Assembly (NCBI GenBank): GCA_965242795.1
Contig: OZ251505.1
Span: forward strand, 806,001-870,000
Direction of reading: 5' to 3'
Source: Bin18 sp965242795
Lineage (GTDB): Bacteria; Desulfobacterota; Binatia; Bin18
Length of the DNA stretch: 64,000 bases
Below are positions 50,486 to 60,918 of the stretch, piece after piece. Position 1 is the first letter of the stretch, and every line of letters begins with the position of its first letter. Below the pieces are notes generated by a model. The model did not search any database. It was not told where the DNA came from and was given only the letters and a program-made list of their open reading frames with translations. A program made the translations under genes and the position numbers.

Positions 50486-50782
50486 CTATCCCTTGTCCGT
50501 CCGCGCTATGAGCGCTTCAAGAGCGCCTCGCTGAGCGTCCAACATGGCCATGGTCTCGGCATGTTGCGCCTTGATTTCGGCCATGCTCTCCGCGTGTTGC
50601 GCCTTGATTTCAGCCATGCTTTGGGCGTGACGGTCGGCGTGCTCTCTGGCGCGGGCACGACCTTCGGCCCGCATGACGATCAACCCGACGATGATGACGG
50701 CGATCTGCCCCAGACCCACGCCGAGGGTGCGGTTGTTGGCGACTTCCTGCAAGGCGAGACTGGCGGCTTCGAATTCCGTCAT
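50486..50782 (-). CDS. Small membrane protein with 11-residue coiled-coil repeats
   Basis: The 98-residue protein starts MTEFEAASLALQEVAN, has one transmembrane helix (LGVGLGQIAVIIVGLIVMRA, about 20-40), then a helical tail in which an 11-residue unit (SMAEIKAQHAE) repeats about three times (residues 55-80). The tail should form a coiled coil in the cytoplasm or periplasm. The ATG at 50782 follows AAAGGA. It sits between the hydratase and mutase genes on the same strand, with spacers of about 145 bases on each side. No known family was recognised. Confidence 0.65.
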   Translation of the reverse strand: MTEFEAASLALQEVANNRTLGVGLGQIAVIIVGLIVMRAEGRARAREHADRHAQSMAEIKAQHAESMAEIKAQHAETMAMLDAQRGALEALIARTDKG

Positions 50783-50928
50783 GGTGCTGTCCTTTCTCGC
50801 GAGTCCCCTCCGGCCTGCGGTTCACCGGTCCTGTCCCAGCGACGTTGGGAGGCGCCGGACGATGCGCCGTCCATACCACGCCATAGAAGGCCGGCAAAGA
50901 GCCCGACGCATTCCTCCCTATGCTCCGG

Positions 50929-51711
50929 TCATTCGCCCGTGAACTTCGGTTCCCGTTTTTCGAGAAACGCGGCCATGCCTTCGGCCTTGTCCGCGGTCGA
51001 GAAGCTGAGCGCGAACGCTTCGGTCTCGAAGCGGCAGCCGTTCTGCAGGTCCATGTCGCTGCCGGCGTTGATCGCCGTCTTGGCCTGCCGGATCGCCACG
51101 GGCGGCTTGCCGGCCAACGTGCGCGCCAGCGTCTCGGCTTCGTCCAGGCACGCCGCGGCCGGCACCACCCGGTTGACCAAGCCGTACCGCTGCGCCGTCT
51201 CCGCGTCGATCATGTCGCCCGTGTAGATCAGTTCGCGGGCCAGCGGCAAACCGATCCGCCGGGCCAGGCGCTGCGTACCGCCGAACCCGGGGATCACGCC
51301 CAGATTGATCTCCGGCTGCCCGAACTTGGCCGTGTCCGCGGCAACGATGAGGTCGCAGGCCAGCGCCAGTTCGAGACCGCCGCCCAACGCGAAGCCGTTC
51401 ACCGCGGCGATGACCGGAATCGGCATCTCTTCGAGCGTGCGGGCCACGCCCAGCCCCAGGGTTGCGAACTTCTTGCCCTCCAGCGGCGACATCGACACCA
51501 TGGCCGCAATGTCGGCGCCGGCGACGAAGGCTCGGTCGCCCGCACCGGTCACGACGAGACAGCGCACGCCGTCGTCCGCCCGCACCGTCTCCAAACACTC
51601 GGCCAGTTCGACCAATGTCGGCGGGTTGAGCGCGTTGAGGCTCTTGGGCCGGTTGACGGTCAGGACGCCGATCGTGCCGTCTCGCTCGAACGACAGATTT
51701 TCGTATCCCAT
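50929..51711 (-). CDS. Enoyl-CoA hydratase/crotonase family protein
   Basis: The 260-residue protein is a crotonase: NRPKSLNALNPPTL, the oxyanion-hole loop GAGDRAFVAGADIAAM in part, then NGFALGGGLELALACD and PEINLGVIPGFGGTQRLAR. The two catalytic glutamates (in GGGLELA and PEINLG) are both present, so it should hydrate trans-2-enoyl-CoA. It probably acts on short-chain acyl-CoAs. The ATG at 51711 follows AAGGAG. The longer open frame upstream is antisense-free shadow of glpX. Being in the hom-thrC-glpX run, it may share its transcript. Confidence 0.92.
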   Translation of the reverse strand: MGYENLSFERDGTIGVLTVNRPKSLNALNPPTLVELAECLETVRADDGVRCLVVTGAGDRAFVAGADIAAMVSMSPLEGKKFATLGLGVARTLEEMPIPVIAAVNGFALGGGLELALACDLIVAADTAKFGQPEINLGVIPGFGGTQRLARRIGLPLARELIYTGDMIDAETAQRYGLVNRVVPAAACLDEAETLARTLAGKPPVAIRQAKTAINAGSDMDLQNGCRFETEAFALSFSTADKAEGMAAFLEKREPKFTGE

Positions 51712-51755
51712 TGCGTTCTCCTTCTTGCCTTTCGGACGAGCCGGGGTCCTCCGCC

Positions 51756-52712
51756 TCAATACTCCGGGTCCTCCGTGAAATGGTGGACCGTGGACAGAAA
51801 GCGGATCGTGCGACTCTTGGAGCGCATCACCACCGAATGCGACTCCCCCCCGCCCGGGAAGAACCGGACCCCGCGCAGATAATCGCCCGACGTCACCCCC
51901 GTCGCCGCGAACACCACGTTGCCCGTGGCGAGTTCGTCGGCCGTATGGATCGTCCGCCCGTCGGGAATCCCGGCCTCGCGCAACTGCGCGGCCTGTGCCG
52001 GATCCGCGGCGTGGAAGCGGGCCTGGAATTCGCCGTCCAGACAGCGTAGCGCCGCGGCGGCCAGAATGCCCTGCGCCGCGCGGCCCGTCCCGATCAACAG
52101 GTCGATGCCCGACTCCTCGCGCGTCGTCGCCAAGGCCGCGGACAGGTCCCCGTCGCCGATCAACTTCACGTGCACGTCGATCCGCCGCAACTCGCGCAGC
52201 AGCGCGGCGTGGCGCGGACGTTCCAGCATGACCACGCGCAGGTTCTGGGGTTTCACGTCCTTCACCTTCGCCAGCGCCGCCAAATTCTCGGCAATCGGTC
52301 TGTCCAGATCGATCGCGCCCCGGCCCCAACTGCCGACCGCGATCTTCTCCATGTGCACGTCCGCGGGACACCGCAGCAACCCGCCGTGTTCCGCAATCGC
52401 CACGGCCGAGATCGCGTTGGGCGCCCCCAGCGCGCACGCCGTGGCCCCTTCCAGCGCATCGGCCACCACGTCGATGGGCGGCCCGGCGCCGGTGCCCAGT
52501 GCCTCCTCGGCGTAGAGCATGGAGACCGAGTCCTTGTCGCCCTCGCCGACGACCACGCGCCCGTCGAACTCGACGTTGGACAACAGCTTGTGCATGGCCG
52601 CGACCGCGGCCGTGTCCGCCGCGGCCTCGTTCCCGCGGCCCATGTGCGCCGCGGCGGCCAGCGCCGCGGATTCCGTCACGCGTACGAATTCGAGCGCGAG
52701 ATTCCGGTCCAT
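51756..52712 (-). CDS. glpX: Class II fructose-1,6-bisphosphatase
   Basis: The 318-residue protein is GlpX. It starts with RNLALEFVRVTESAALAAA, has the metal and phosphate site VVGEGDKDSVSMLY, the GPPIDVVADALEGATACA loop, and ends with GVTSGDYLRGVRFFPGGGESHSVVMRS. It hydrolyses fructose 1,6-bisphosphate in gluconeogenesis, dependent on Mn2+. It lies 30 bases downstream of apgM on the same strand, uniting two steps of central carbon metabolism. Confidence 0.95.
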   Translation of the reverse strand: MDRNLALEFVRVTESAALAAAAHMGRGNEAAADTAAVAAMHKLLSNVEFDGRVVVGEGDKDSVSMLYAEEALGTGAGPPIDVVADALEGATACALGAPNAISAVAIAEHGGLLRCPADVHMEKIAVGSWGRGAIDLDRPIAENLAALAKVKDVKPQNLRVVMLERPRHAALLRELRRIDVHVKLIGDGDLSAALATTREESGIDLLIGTGRAAQGILAAAALRCLDGEFQARFHAADPAQAAQLREAGIPDGRTIHTADELATGNVVFAATGVTSGDYLRGVRFFPGGGESHSVVMRSKSRTIRFLSTVHHFTEDPEY

Positions 52713-52742
52713 GCTTCCGTTTCCCGAGCGGGGCGCACCGTG

Positions 52743-53984
52743 TCAGGAGGACAGCGCCGCGACCTCGCCGCGGATCAGCCCGTCCAACAGACTCCACGCC
52801 GCCGGCACGCGCACGTTCGTGGCCCGGGCGCTCGGCTCGTCGTACCCCCTGTCACCCGACCCGGCCGGCGGGGTTCCGCGCTGCGTGTCCCGTGACCCCA
52901 ACGCGGCGAACGGCACCAGATCGTCCGAGTGCGTCTTGATCGCGACCGGCGTGGCGTGGTCCGGCATCACCAGCATCCGCCAGTCTCCGAACGCCGGCAA
53001 GCCGGCCAGCAGCGTCCCCACCACCTTTTCGTCGAAATCCTCGATCGCCTGGACCTTCTTGTCCGCGGCCCCCATGTGGCCGGCCTCGTCCGGGGCCTCC
53101 ACGTGCAGAAAGAGCAGATCCTGCTCTCGCAGCGCGGCCAAGCCGTACTCCGCCTTGCCCAGATAATTCGTATCCAGAAAGCCCGTCGCGCCCGGCACTT
53201 CGATGACGTCCAGCCCGGCCAGCACCCCGATCCCGCGCACCAGATCCACCGCGGAGATCACCGCGCCGGACACGCCGAAGCGGTCGGCCAGCGTCGGCAC
53301 CGCCGGCCGCCGGCCCTGCCCCCACAGCCAGATGGACGACACCCGCACGTGGCCGTCCGCGGCCCGGCGGGCGTTGACCGGATGGGCCGCGAAGATCTCC
53401 CGCGAGCGCTGCATCAGCTCGTTCAGCCGCTCCGCGCCGTCCCCCTGCGGCAGACTGTCCGCAATCGGCCGGCCCGTAATGTCGTGCGGCGGCGTGGTCG
53501 TCATGCCTTCCTTGCCGCCGCGCCAGACCAGCAGGTGGCGGTAGCTCACCCCGGGGTGGAACGCGAACTCCCCACCGCCCAACTCGCGTTGCAGGCTGTG
53601 GATCAACTCGGCCGCGTCCGCGCTCGGAATGTGCCCCGCGGCGAAGTCCGCCATCGTCTCCGTGCCGGCGTCCCCGCGGCCCAGGCTGACCAGGTTACAG
53701 CGGAAGGCCACGTCGTCGGGCGCCAGTTCGACGCCCATGCTGGCCGCCTCGATGGGCGACCGCCCGGTGTGGTAGCGCCGCGGGTCGTAGCCCAACACGC
53801 TCAGCGTGCCCACGTCGCTGCCGGGCGGATAGCCGTCCGGGATCGTGCGCGTCAGCCCGAACACGCCCTCGGACGCGATTCGGTCCATGTGCGGCGTCCG
53901 CGCGTATTCCAGCGGCGTCTTCCCCCCGAGTGCGTCCACCGGCCAGTCGGCCATGCCGTCGCCCTGCACGATCACGTATTTCAT
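52743..53984 (-). CDS. apgM: Cofactor-independent phosphoglycerate mutase (ApgM type)
   Basis: The 413-residue protein is the archaeal-type 2,3-bisphosphoglycerate-independent phosphoglycerate mutase. It begins MKYVIVQGDGMADWPVDALGG, with metal-binding DGM and PGSDVGTLSVLGYDP, and has HVEAPDEAGHMGAADKK and MPDHATPVAIKTHSDD as later metal sites. It interconverts 3- and 2-phosphoglycerate. The related cofactor-independent homoserine-kinase-like branch of this family is often found between hom and thrC genes, so a second role in threonine synthesis is possible; no thrB is seen here. The ATG at 53984 follows GGGGGAAGC. Confidence 0.9.
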   Translation of the reverse strand: MKYVIVQGDGMADWPVDALGGKTPLEYARTPHMDRIASEGVFGLTRTIPDGYPPGSDVGTLSVLGYDPRRYHTGRSPIEAASMGVELAPDDVAFRCNLVSLGRGDAGTETMADFAAGHIPSADAAELIHSLQRELGGGEFAFHPGVSYRHLLVWRGGKEGMTTTPPHDITGRPIADSLPQGDGAERLNELMQRSREIFAAHPVNARRAADGHVRVSSIWLWGQGRRPAVPTLADRFGVSGAVISAVDLVRGIGVLAGLDVIEVPGATGFLDTNYLGKAEYGLAALREQDLLFLHVEAPDEAGHMGAADKKVQAIEDFDEKVVGTLLAGLPAFGDWRMLVMPDHATPVAIKTHSDDLVPFAALGSRDTQRGTPPAGSGDRGYDEPSARATNVRVPAAWSLLDGLIRGEVAALSS

Positions 53985-54013
53985 GCTTCCCCCAAGCGTG
54001 TGCGCGGCCGGCG

Positions 54014-55405
<1,392 letters not shown>

Positions 55406-55455
55406 GGGGGCATCTTGCGAACAGAAGGCGCGCCGTCGTTTTCACAACGAGTGAA

Positions 55456-56781
55456 TCACCCCAGGTTTTCTTCGATCCGGATGCAGACCGGGGCGCCGTG
55501 GACGACCGGCAGCCGATCGACTTGGCGCAGCGCCTCTTGCATGCTGCGTTCGGGCGCGGCGTGGGTGCGCATCACCAGCGGCACGGTGTCGTCGCCCGTA
55601 CTGCGCCCGCGTTGGATGACCGACGCGATGCTGATGTTCTGCGCGCCCAGAATACCGCTGATCCGGGTCAACACCCCGGGGCTGTCCACCGCCATGAAGC
55701 GCAGGTAATAGTCGCAGACCAGTTCGTCCATGGGCCGCAGTGTCGCGGGGTGCAGGTCGGCCCACGGCCAGCCGAGCGGCGGCCGCGGGGCGCCGGCGGT
55801 TCGGGCGATGTCCACCACGTCGGACAGCACCGCCGCGGCCGTGGGCAATCCGCCCGCGCCCTGTCCGAACTGCAACGAGGAGCCCAGCGCCTCACCCCGC
55901 GTGAAGATCGCGTTGTGCGCCCCGCCCACGCCGGCCAGCAGGCTGCGCCGCGGGATCATGGTCGGATGCACGCGCGCCTCCACCCCGTCGTTTTCCGCTT
56001 TGGCGATGGCCAGCAGCTTGATGGCGTAGCCGAACTCGCGGGCGAAGGCGAAGTCGATCCGATCCAGCCGGCGAATCCCCTCGGTGTACACCGCCGCACT
56101 CGACGCCCGCACGCCGAACGCCAGCATGAGCAGCAGCGTCAGCTTCTGCGCGGCGTCCACGCCGTCCACGTCCATGCTCGGATCGGCCTCGGCCAAGCCG
56201 AGAGACTGCGCTTTTTCCAACACGGACGCGAAGTCGGCCCCCTCGTCGTCCACCGTCGAGCGCTCGTCCATCGTGGATAAGATGTAATTGCACGTCCCGT
56301 TCACGATGCCGAACAGCATCTTGTTGCGGTCCGCGGCGAACCCCTCGCGCAGCGTGCGGACGATCGGCACGCCGCCGGCCACGCTCGCCTCGAAGCCCAG
56401 CCGCGCCCCGTGCCGTTCCGCGGCGGCGAACACCTGCGCGGCGTGGCCGGCCAGCAGCGCCTTGTTGGCCGTGACCACGGCCTTGCCGCGCGACAACGCC
56501 TCCACGACGAGGTCGCGCGCCGGGTCGGTGCCGCCCAGCAATTCCAGCACGACGTCCACCTCGTCATCGTGCACGACCTGCCACGGATCCGCGGACCGGC
56601 GCACGTCGGGCGGCAGCCCATGCGGTTTGGTATGAATGCTGCGGCTGGCGACGTGCACGAGCCGGAGCGGCGCGCCGGCCTTCCGGGCGTAGGTCTCGGC
56701 ATGGCGGTCGAGCAGTTCGACCACTGCCGAACCGACCGTGCCCAAGCCGAGCACCCCGAGCTTCACCCCCTCGCCCGACAT
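55456..56781 (-). CDS. hom: Homoserine dehydrogenase
   Basis: The 441-residue protein is monofunctional. Its NAD(P)-binding motif GLGTVGSAV is at 12-20, the catalytic region with ETASVAGGVPIVRTL-like segment and FGIVNGTCNYILS is in the middle, and a C-terminal ACT domain (MAVDSPGVLTRISGILGAQNISIASVIQRGRS) is expected to sense threonine. It reduces aspartate semialdehyde to homoserine. It is 62 bases downstream of alaC on the same strand, and thrC follows after 50 bases. Confidence 0.96.
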   Translation of the reverse strand: MSGEGVKLGVLGLGTVGSAVVELLDRHAETYARKAGAPLRLVHVASRSIHTKPHGLPPDVRRSADPWQVVHDDEVDVVLELLGGTDPARDLVVEALSRGKAVVTANKALLAGHAAQVFAAAERHGARLGFEASVAGGVPIVRTLREGFAADRNKMLFGIVNGTCNYILSTMDERSTVDDEGADFASVLEKAQSLGLAEADPSMDVDGVDAAQKLTLLLMLAFGVRASSAAVYTEGIRRLDRIDFAFAREFGYAIKLLAIAKAENDGVEARVHPTMIPRRSLLAGVGGAHNAIFTRGEALGSSLQFGQGAGGLPTAAAVLSDVVDIARTAGAPRPPLGWPWADLHPATLRPMDELVCDYYLRFMAVDSPGVLTRISGILGAQNISIASVIQRGRSTGDDTVPLVMRTHAAPERSMQEALRQVDRLPVVHGAPVCIRIEENLG

Positions 56782-56843
56782 ATCGGCGTGCGCCTCCGCT
56801 TTCTTGCTTTCCTACTTTTCGATCGGCGCCGCGGCCGGCTTCA

Positions 56844-58061
56844 CTACGGCCCGGCGCTCACGCCGGACTCGGCCGCCACGGCCGGCGCGCTCATCCCGCC
56901 GAACGCCTTGCGGATGCCGCGCACCGCCTGCCGGGTACGCTGTTCGTTCTCGATCAACGCGAAGCGCACGTAGTCTTCGCCGTACGGCCCGAAGCCGATG
57001 CCGGGCGAGACCGACACCTTGGCCTCGGTCAGCAGAAATTCGGCGAAGTCCAGCGAGCCCATGCCGCGGTACGGCGCGGGAATGCGCGCCCAGACGAACA
57101 TCGTGCCCTTGGGCTTGGGAATCTCCCAGCCCGTGCGCGCCAAGCCGTCGATCAGCACGTCGCGGCGCCGCTGGTAGCGCCGGCGCATGTCGTCCACGCA
57201 GTCCTGCGGGCCGTTCAGGGCGTGGATCGCGGCGATCTGGATGGGCTGGAAGATGCCGTAGTCGAAATAGCTCTTGAGCCGGCCCAAGGCGTGAATCGCC
57301 TGCGGGTTGCCACAGGCGAAGCCGACCCGCCAGCCCGGCATGTCGTACGACTTGGACAGGGAGAAGAACTCGACGCCGACCTCCTTGGCCCCGGGCGCCT
57401 GCAGAAAGCTGGGCGGCCGATACCCGTCGAAATACAGGTCGGCGTACGCGAAATCGTGGATGACGAACAAGGTGTGCTCGCGCGCGAAGGCGACGACGCG
57501 GGCGAAGAATTCCGGCTCCACCACCGCGGTGGTGGGGTTGTGCGGAAAGCTGAGCAGCAGCAGCTTGGGCCGCGGCCAGCACTGGCGGACGGTCTCCTGC
57601 AGCGAGACGAAGAAATCCTCGCCCGGCCGCAGCGGCACGACACGCAGGTCGGCGTTGGCCATGACGATCGAATACTGGTGAATGGGATACGTCGGGCTGG
57701 GGCAGATCGCCACGTCACCCGGCCCGAGCACGGACAGCGCCAAGTGGGACAGGCCCTCTTTCGAGCCGATGGTCACGATCGACTCGGTATCCGGGTCGAG
57801 GGCCACGTCGAAGCGCCGGCGATACCAGTCGCACACGGCCAGCCGCAGTTTGTACAGCCCGCGCGAGGTGGAATAGCGGTGATTCTGCGGCTTGGTGGCG
57901 GCCTCGACCAGTTTCTCGACGACGTGCGCGGGCGACGGGTGGTCGGGATTCCCCATCCCGAAGTCGATGATGTCCTGCCCGGCCCAGCGCGCCTCCATCT
58001 TCATCTTGTCGAGGGTGGCGAACAGGTAGGGCGGCAGGCGCTCGATGCGTGGGAATTCCAT
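56844..58061 (-). CDS. alaC: AlaC-type alanine/glutamate aminotransferase
   Basis: The 405-residue fold-type I PLP enzyme closely follows E. coli AlaC: RIERLPPYLFATLDKMKMEAR, IIDFGMGNPDHPSP, HRYSTSRG, IVTIGSKEGLSHL, FAYADLYFDGYRPPS and the PLP lysine Lys237 in FFSLSKSYDMPGWR. It probably transaminates pyruvate with glutamate to give alanine. It starts the run alaC-hom-thrC-apgM-glpX, an order seen in other deep-branching Gram-negative bacteria. The ATG at 58061 gives the family N-terminus; its ribosome binding site is weak, and 25 in-frame residues upstream look noncoding. Confidence 0.9.
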   Translation of the reverse strand: MEFPRIERLPPYLFATLDKMKMEARWAGQDIIDFGMGNPDHPSPAHVVEKLVEAATKPQNHRYSTSRGLYKLRLAVCDWYRRRFDVALDPDTESIVTIGSKEGLSHLALSVLGPGDVAICPSPTYPIHQYSIVMANADLRVVPLRPGEDFFVSLQETVRQCWPRPKLLLLSFPHNPTTAVVEPEFFARVVAFAREHTLFVIHDFAYADLYFDGYRPPSFLQAPGAKEVGVEFFSLSKSYDMPGWRVGFACGNPQAIHALGRLKSYFDYGIFQPIQIAAIHALNGPQDCVDDMRRRYQRRRDVLIDGLARTGWEIPKPKGTMFVWARIPAPYRGMGSLDFAEFLLTEAKVSVSPGIGFGPYGEDYVRFALIENEQRTRQAVRGIRKAFGGMSAPAVAAESGVSAGP

Positions 58062-58664
58062 CTGCGTAGCGAACCGGCGACGTGAGGAGCCTTGCCGCGG
58101 CGTGGCGCCCCGTTTCTCCGCGTCCAATGAACGCAAAGGATATAAGGGATAGACGAAGACTGGTCAAACTCGCCGACGAACCGGGAATCTCTTTGAGATA
58201 CCGGCTGTGCTCTTGACACCCTTCCCCTTCTCATTCCCTCTTCCTAGTCGCGGTTGACGAGCCTGTCGAACCAAGTCGAGGAGTGCCGAACGGTCGAAGG
58301 GCCGGAAGGGATGAGCGTGACAGACAGGAGAATGGCTCACGTTCTCGGGTATTGAGACGAACCGGACGTTGTAGGGGCGACGCATGCGTCGCCCTCCGAA
58401 GGATGAGCCACCGCCCGAGGGACAGGATAACGTTGTCCGGAGGGGCGAAAAATCTTTCGCCCCTCCTCCCGCCCTCGGGGACCGCACGCTCAGGGACCGA
58501 GGGTGGGAATCACCAATTCCCGCGCAGCTCTGGACGAAAGGCGACCGGCCGGTCGCCCCTACGAGGACATGCGGCGCGGTCTCGGCTTCATACCGTGTCG
58601 GTGAACCGGCCCCGCCCGCGAGCGGTTTGACGGAGGGCGGAATGGTTGGTACGGAAGGCCGCCA
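58062..58664. repeat. Divergent intergenic region with three GGGGCGA palindromes
   Basis: No gene is seen. Palindromes of the AGGGGCG...CGCCCCT family lie at 58373-58395, 58441-58464 and 58539-58560, with different centres. A GAGCCTGTCGAAC motif is near 58260. Promoters for alaC and for the outer-membrane protein must lie at the two ends. Confidence 0.75.
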
Positions 58665-59864
58665 ATGACCACGCACCGGGCGACCGTCACCAGCGCCCTT
58701 TGGCGGACCGGAATTTGCCTCGCCGCCGCGATTTCCGTTCTGTTTCCGCTGGACCGCGACTCCGAGGCGTCCGCTTCCGTCCTGGCCAGCGTGACGGAAA
58801 ACACCTACGGCCGGGCCGGCGGAGGCTTCTTCTTCCTCGACTTGCCGGAGTCGAGCCCGTTCGTGGAGACGAACTCCCGCGAAGAGGCGGTCGGTTTTCT
58901 CGAGCACTACGATGCTTCGCTGCGGGCCGGGCCGCTGACCAGCCTCACGCTCGGAAGCGCATACCGTGCGTTCGGACGGCGGCTGTTCACCGAGGCGGGC
59001 GGGTTCCTGACCTTCTCCGAGTCCCGGCACGGCAACGCATACGACCGCAAGGGCGCAGCCTGGGACGCGGTCCGGCGCAACACCATCGAAAACCGGGATA
59101 CCGAGTCGCTGACGCCGGAAGAACTGGCCGACCTGGTCCTGGACGAAGTGCGCGCCCGTCCCGACATTCGGTTCGTCGGCTGGGTCGGCGCCATCGACGG
59201 GACCGCGCTGCCGGCGACGCCCAATTTCGCCTGGGGCGATCCGATCCGTATCTCCACGAAACGGAACGTGGATTTCTTCGGTGCCGACCTCGTGGCCGGG
59301 ACGTTCCTGGGCCGGCAAGGGCCGGTCGAGACGGCGCTGTTCCTCGGCCCGAGCTGGAAGCGGCTGCGTCAGGAGTCCGACGTGTTCGCGTACGAGGCCA
59401 ACCGGGCGCCGACGGTGAACACCATGACGCTCCGCGAAGACCTGGACGCGTCGTACTACGGCGGGGTCGTCGGTGTCCGCGTTGCCGCCCCATTCGAAGA
59501 ACGCTGGCGGTTCCAGGCCGACGGTCGAGTGGGGGCGTACTATCTCGACGCCGAATATACCGGGCGCCAGCGGACCCGGTTGGGCTCCGCGGACCCGCCG
59601 CGGCTGACGCTCGCGCGGGTGGACGTCGGCGATACGAGCGCGGCGGCGCATCTCGGTCTGCACACGTCGGTCAGCGTCAGGGTGTGGAAGCGGGTCGTGG
59701 TCGAGGCTGGATGGGGAGTCGAATATCTGACGCATGCGCCGAAGGTGCGCTACGTCGGGCGGGGAGAACCGCTGGGCAACGGCACCACGCATAGTCCGGC
59801 GCGGATCGCCTATGCGGACGCGTTCGGGTTCTCGGGCCGGCTCTCCGTCGGGATGCACTTCTGA
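58665..59864 (+). CDS. Outer-membrane beta-barrel protein, function unknown
   Basis: The 399-residue protein has a signal peptide (hydrophobic ICLAAAISVLFPL, about 17-29), then alternating beta-strands through most of its length, and ends in VGMHF, with the terminal aromatic residue typical of outer-membrane barrels. Segments such as VDFFGADLVAGTFLG and RWRFQADGRVGAYYLDAEYTG have the amphipathic pattern of strands. No specific family was recognised. It is transcribed away from alaC and precedes the LD-carboxypeptidase gene by 119 bases. Confidence 0.72.
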   Translation: MTTHRATVTSALWRTGICLAAAISVLFPLDRDSEASASVLASVTENTYGRAGGGFFFLDLPESSPFVETNSREEAVGFLEHYDASLRAGPLTSLTLGSAYRAFGRRLFTEAGGFLTFSESRHGNAYDRKGAAWDAVRRNTIENRDTESLTPEELADLVLDEVRARPDIRFVGWVGAIDGTALPATPNFAWGDPIRISTKRNVDFFGADLVAGTFLGRQGPVETALFLGPSWKRLRQESDVFAYEANRAPTVNTMTLREDLDASYYGGVVGVRVAAPFEERWRFQADGRVGAYYLDAEYTGRQRTRLGSADPPRLTLARVDVGDTSAAAHLGLHTSVSVRVWKRVVVEAGWGVEYLTHAPKVRYVGRGEPLGNGTTHSPARIAYADAFGFSGRLSVGMHF

Positions 59865-59983
59865 CGGCCGCCTCGCGTTTCCGCACGACGGAGTCGTCGT
59901 CGAGCATTCGTCATGTCGATCGTCCCGGCAACGCGGGCACCTGCGGGGAAGCGGCGTCTTCCGGTTGCCTGTTGAGTTTCGCC

Positions 59984-60901
59984 ATGCCGCTCCACAAACC
60001 GCCGGCGCTCACGCCGGGTGCAACGGTCGGCGTCGTCTCGCCGGCCGCGGCGGTCTGGCCCGACAAGCTGGAACGGGGCTGCGCCGCGCTGCGCCGGGAC
60101 GGGTTCGCGGTGCGCGTCGGCGCCCAGGCACGCGAGCGTCACGGTTTTCTGGCCGGCCCTGACGGCGACCGGGTGGCGGAACTGGTGGGAATGTTTCGGG
60201 ACCCGGACGTGGCGGCCGTCTTCTGCAGTCGCGCGGGCTACGGCAGCGGGCGGCTGTTGCCGACGCTCGACTTCGCCGAGTTGGCGCGGCACCCCAAGAT
60301 CTTCATGGGCTACAGCGACGTGACGCTGCTGCTCAATGCGCTGGTGCAGCGCGCGGATCTGCTCTGTTTTCACGGGCCGCTGGTGGCCGGCGAGTTCGCC
60401 GCGGGGTTGTCGGACCGGGCGCGGCGGCATCTGTTCGGGCTGTTGACGCGCGGTATGGGCGAGCCTGCGCTGGAGTTCTCGACCGCGGCGACGGACGGGG
60501 TCGCCGAGGGGCCGCTGCTGGGCGGCTGCTTGTCCGTGCTGGTCGCCACGCTGGGGACGCCGTTCGCGTTCGATCCGCGCGGGGCGATTTTGTTCCTTGA
60601 AGATACCGGCGAAAAGCCGTATCGTATCGACAGGATGTTGACGCAGCTCAAGCAGGCTGGTCTGCTCGAGCGTCTGGCGGGGGTCGTTTTTGGTGAGATG
60701 CCGGGGTGTTGGGGAGAGGGTGACGATCCGGCGCTGCTCTTGTCCGTGCTAACCGACGCGTTCGCGGACTTCCCCTATCCGGTCGGTCTCGGCCTTCCCG
60801 CCGGGCATGGTGGTGAAAACTTGGCGCTGCCCTTGGGCGCCCGTGTCCGACTCGACACCGCGCGCAAAGAATTGCGGTTTCTCGAGGCGGCCGTCACCTG
60901 A
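59984..60901 (+). CDS. ldcA: LD-carboxypeptidase (peptidase S66)
   Basis: The 305-residue protein is an S66 LD-carboxypeptidase. The catalytic serine is Ser111 in FMGYSDVT; a Glu lies in ILFLEDTGE, and the His in GLPAGHGGEN. It removes terminal D-Ala from murein tetrapeptides in the cytoplasm, giving the tripeptide used by Mpl, which is encoded two genes downstream. The ATG at 59984 is preferred; an in-frame TTG at 59972 is possible. It precedes the beta-lactamase-fold gene by 17 bases. Confidence 0.9.
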   Translation: MPLHKPPALTPGATVGVVSPAAAVWPDKLERGCAALRRDGFAVRVGAQARERHGFLAGPDGDRVAELVGMFRDPDVAAVFCSRAGYGSGRLLPTLDFAELARHPKIFMGYSDVTLLLNALVQRADLLCFHGPLVAGEFAAGLSDRARRHLFGLLTRGMGEPALEFSTAATDGVAEGPLLGGCLSVLVATLGTPFAFDPRGAILFLEDTGEKPYRIDRMLTQLKQAGLLERLAGVVFGEMPGCWGEGDDPALLLSVLTDAFADFPYPVGLGLPAGHGGENLALPLGARVRLDTARKELRFLEAAVT

Positions 60902-60918
60902 GTGGAGGGGGAGGCACG

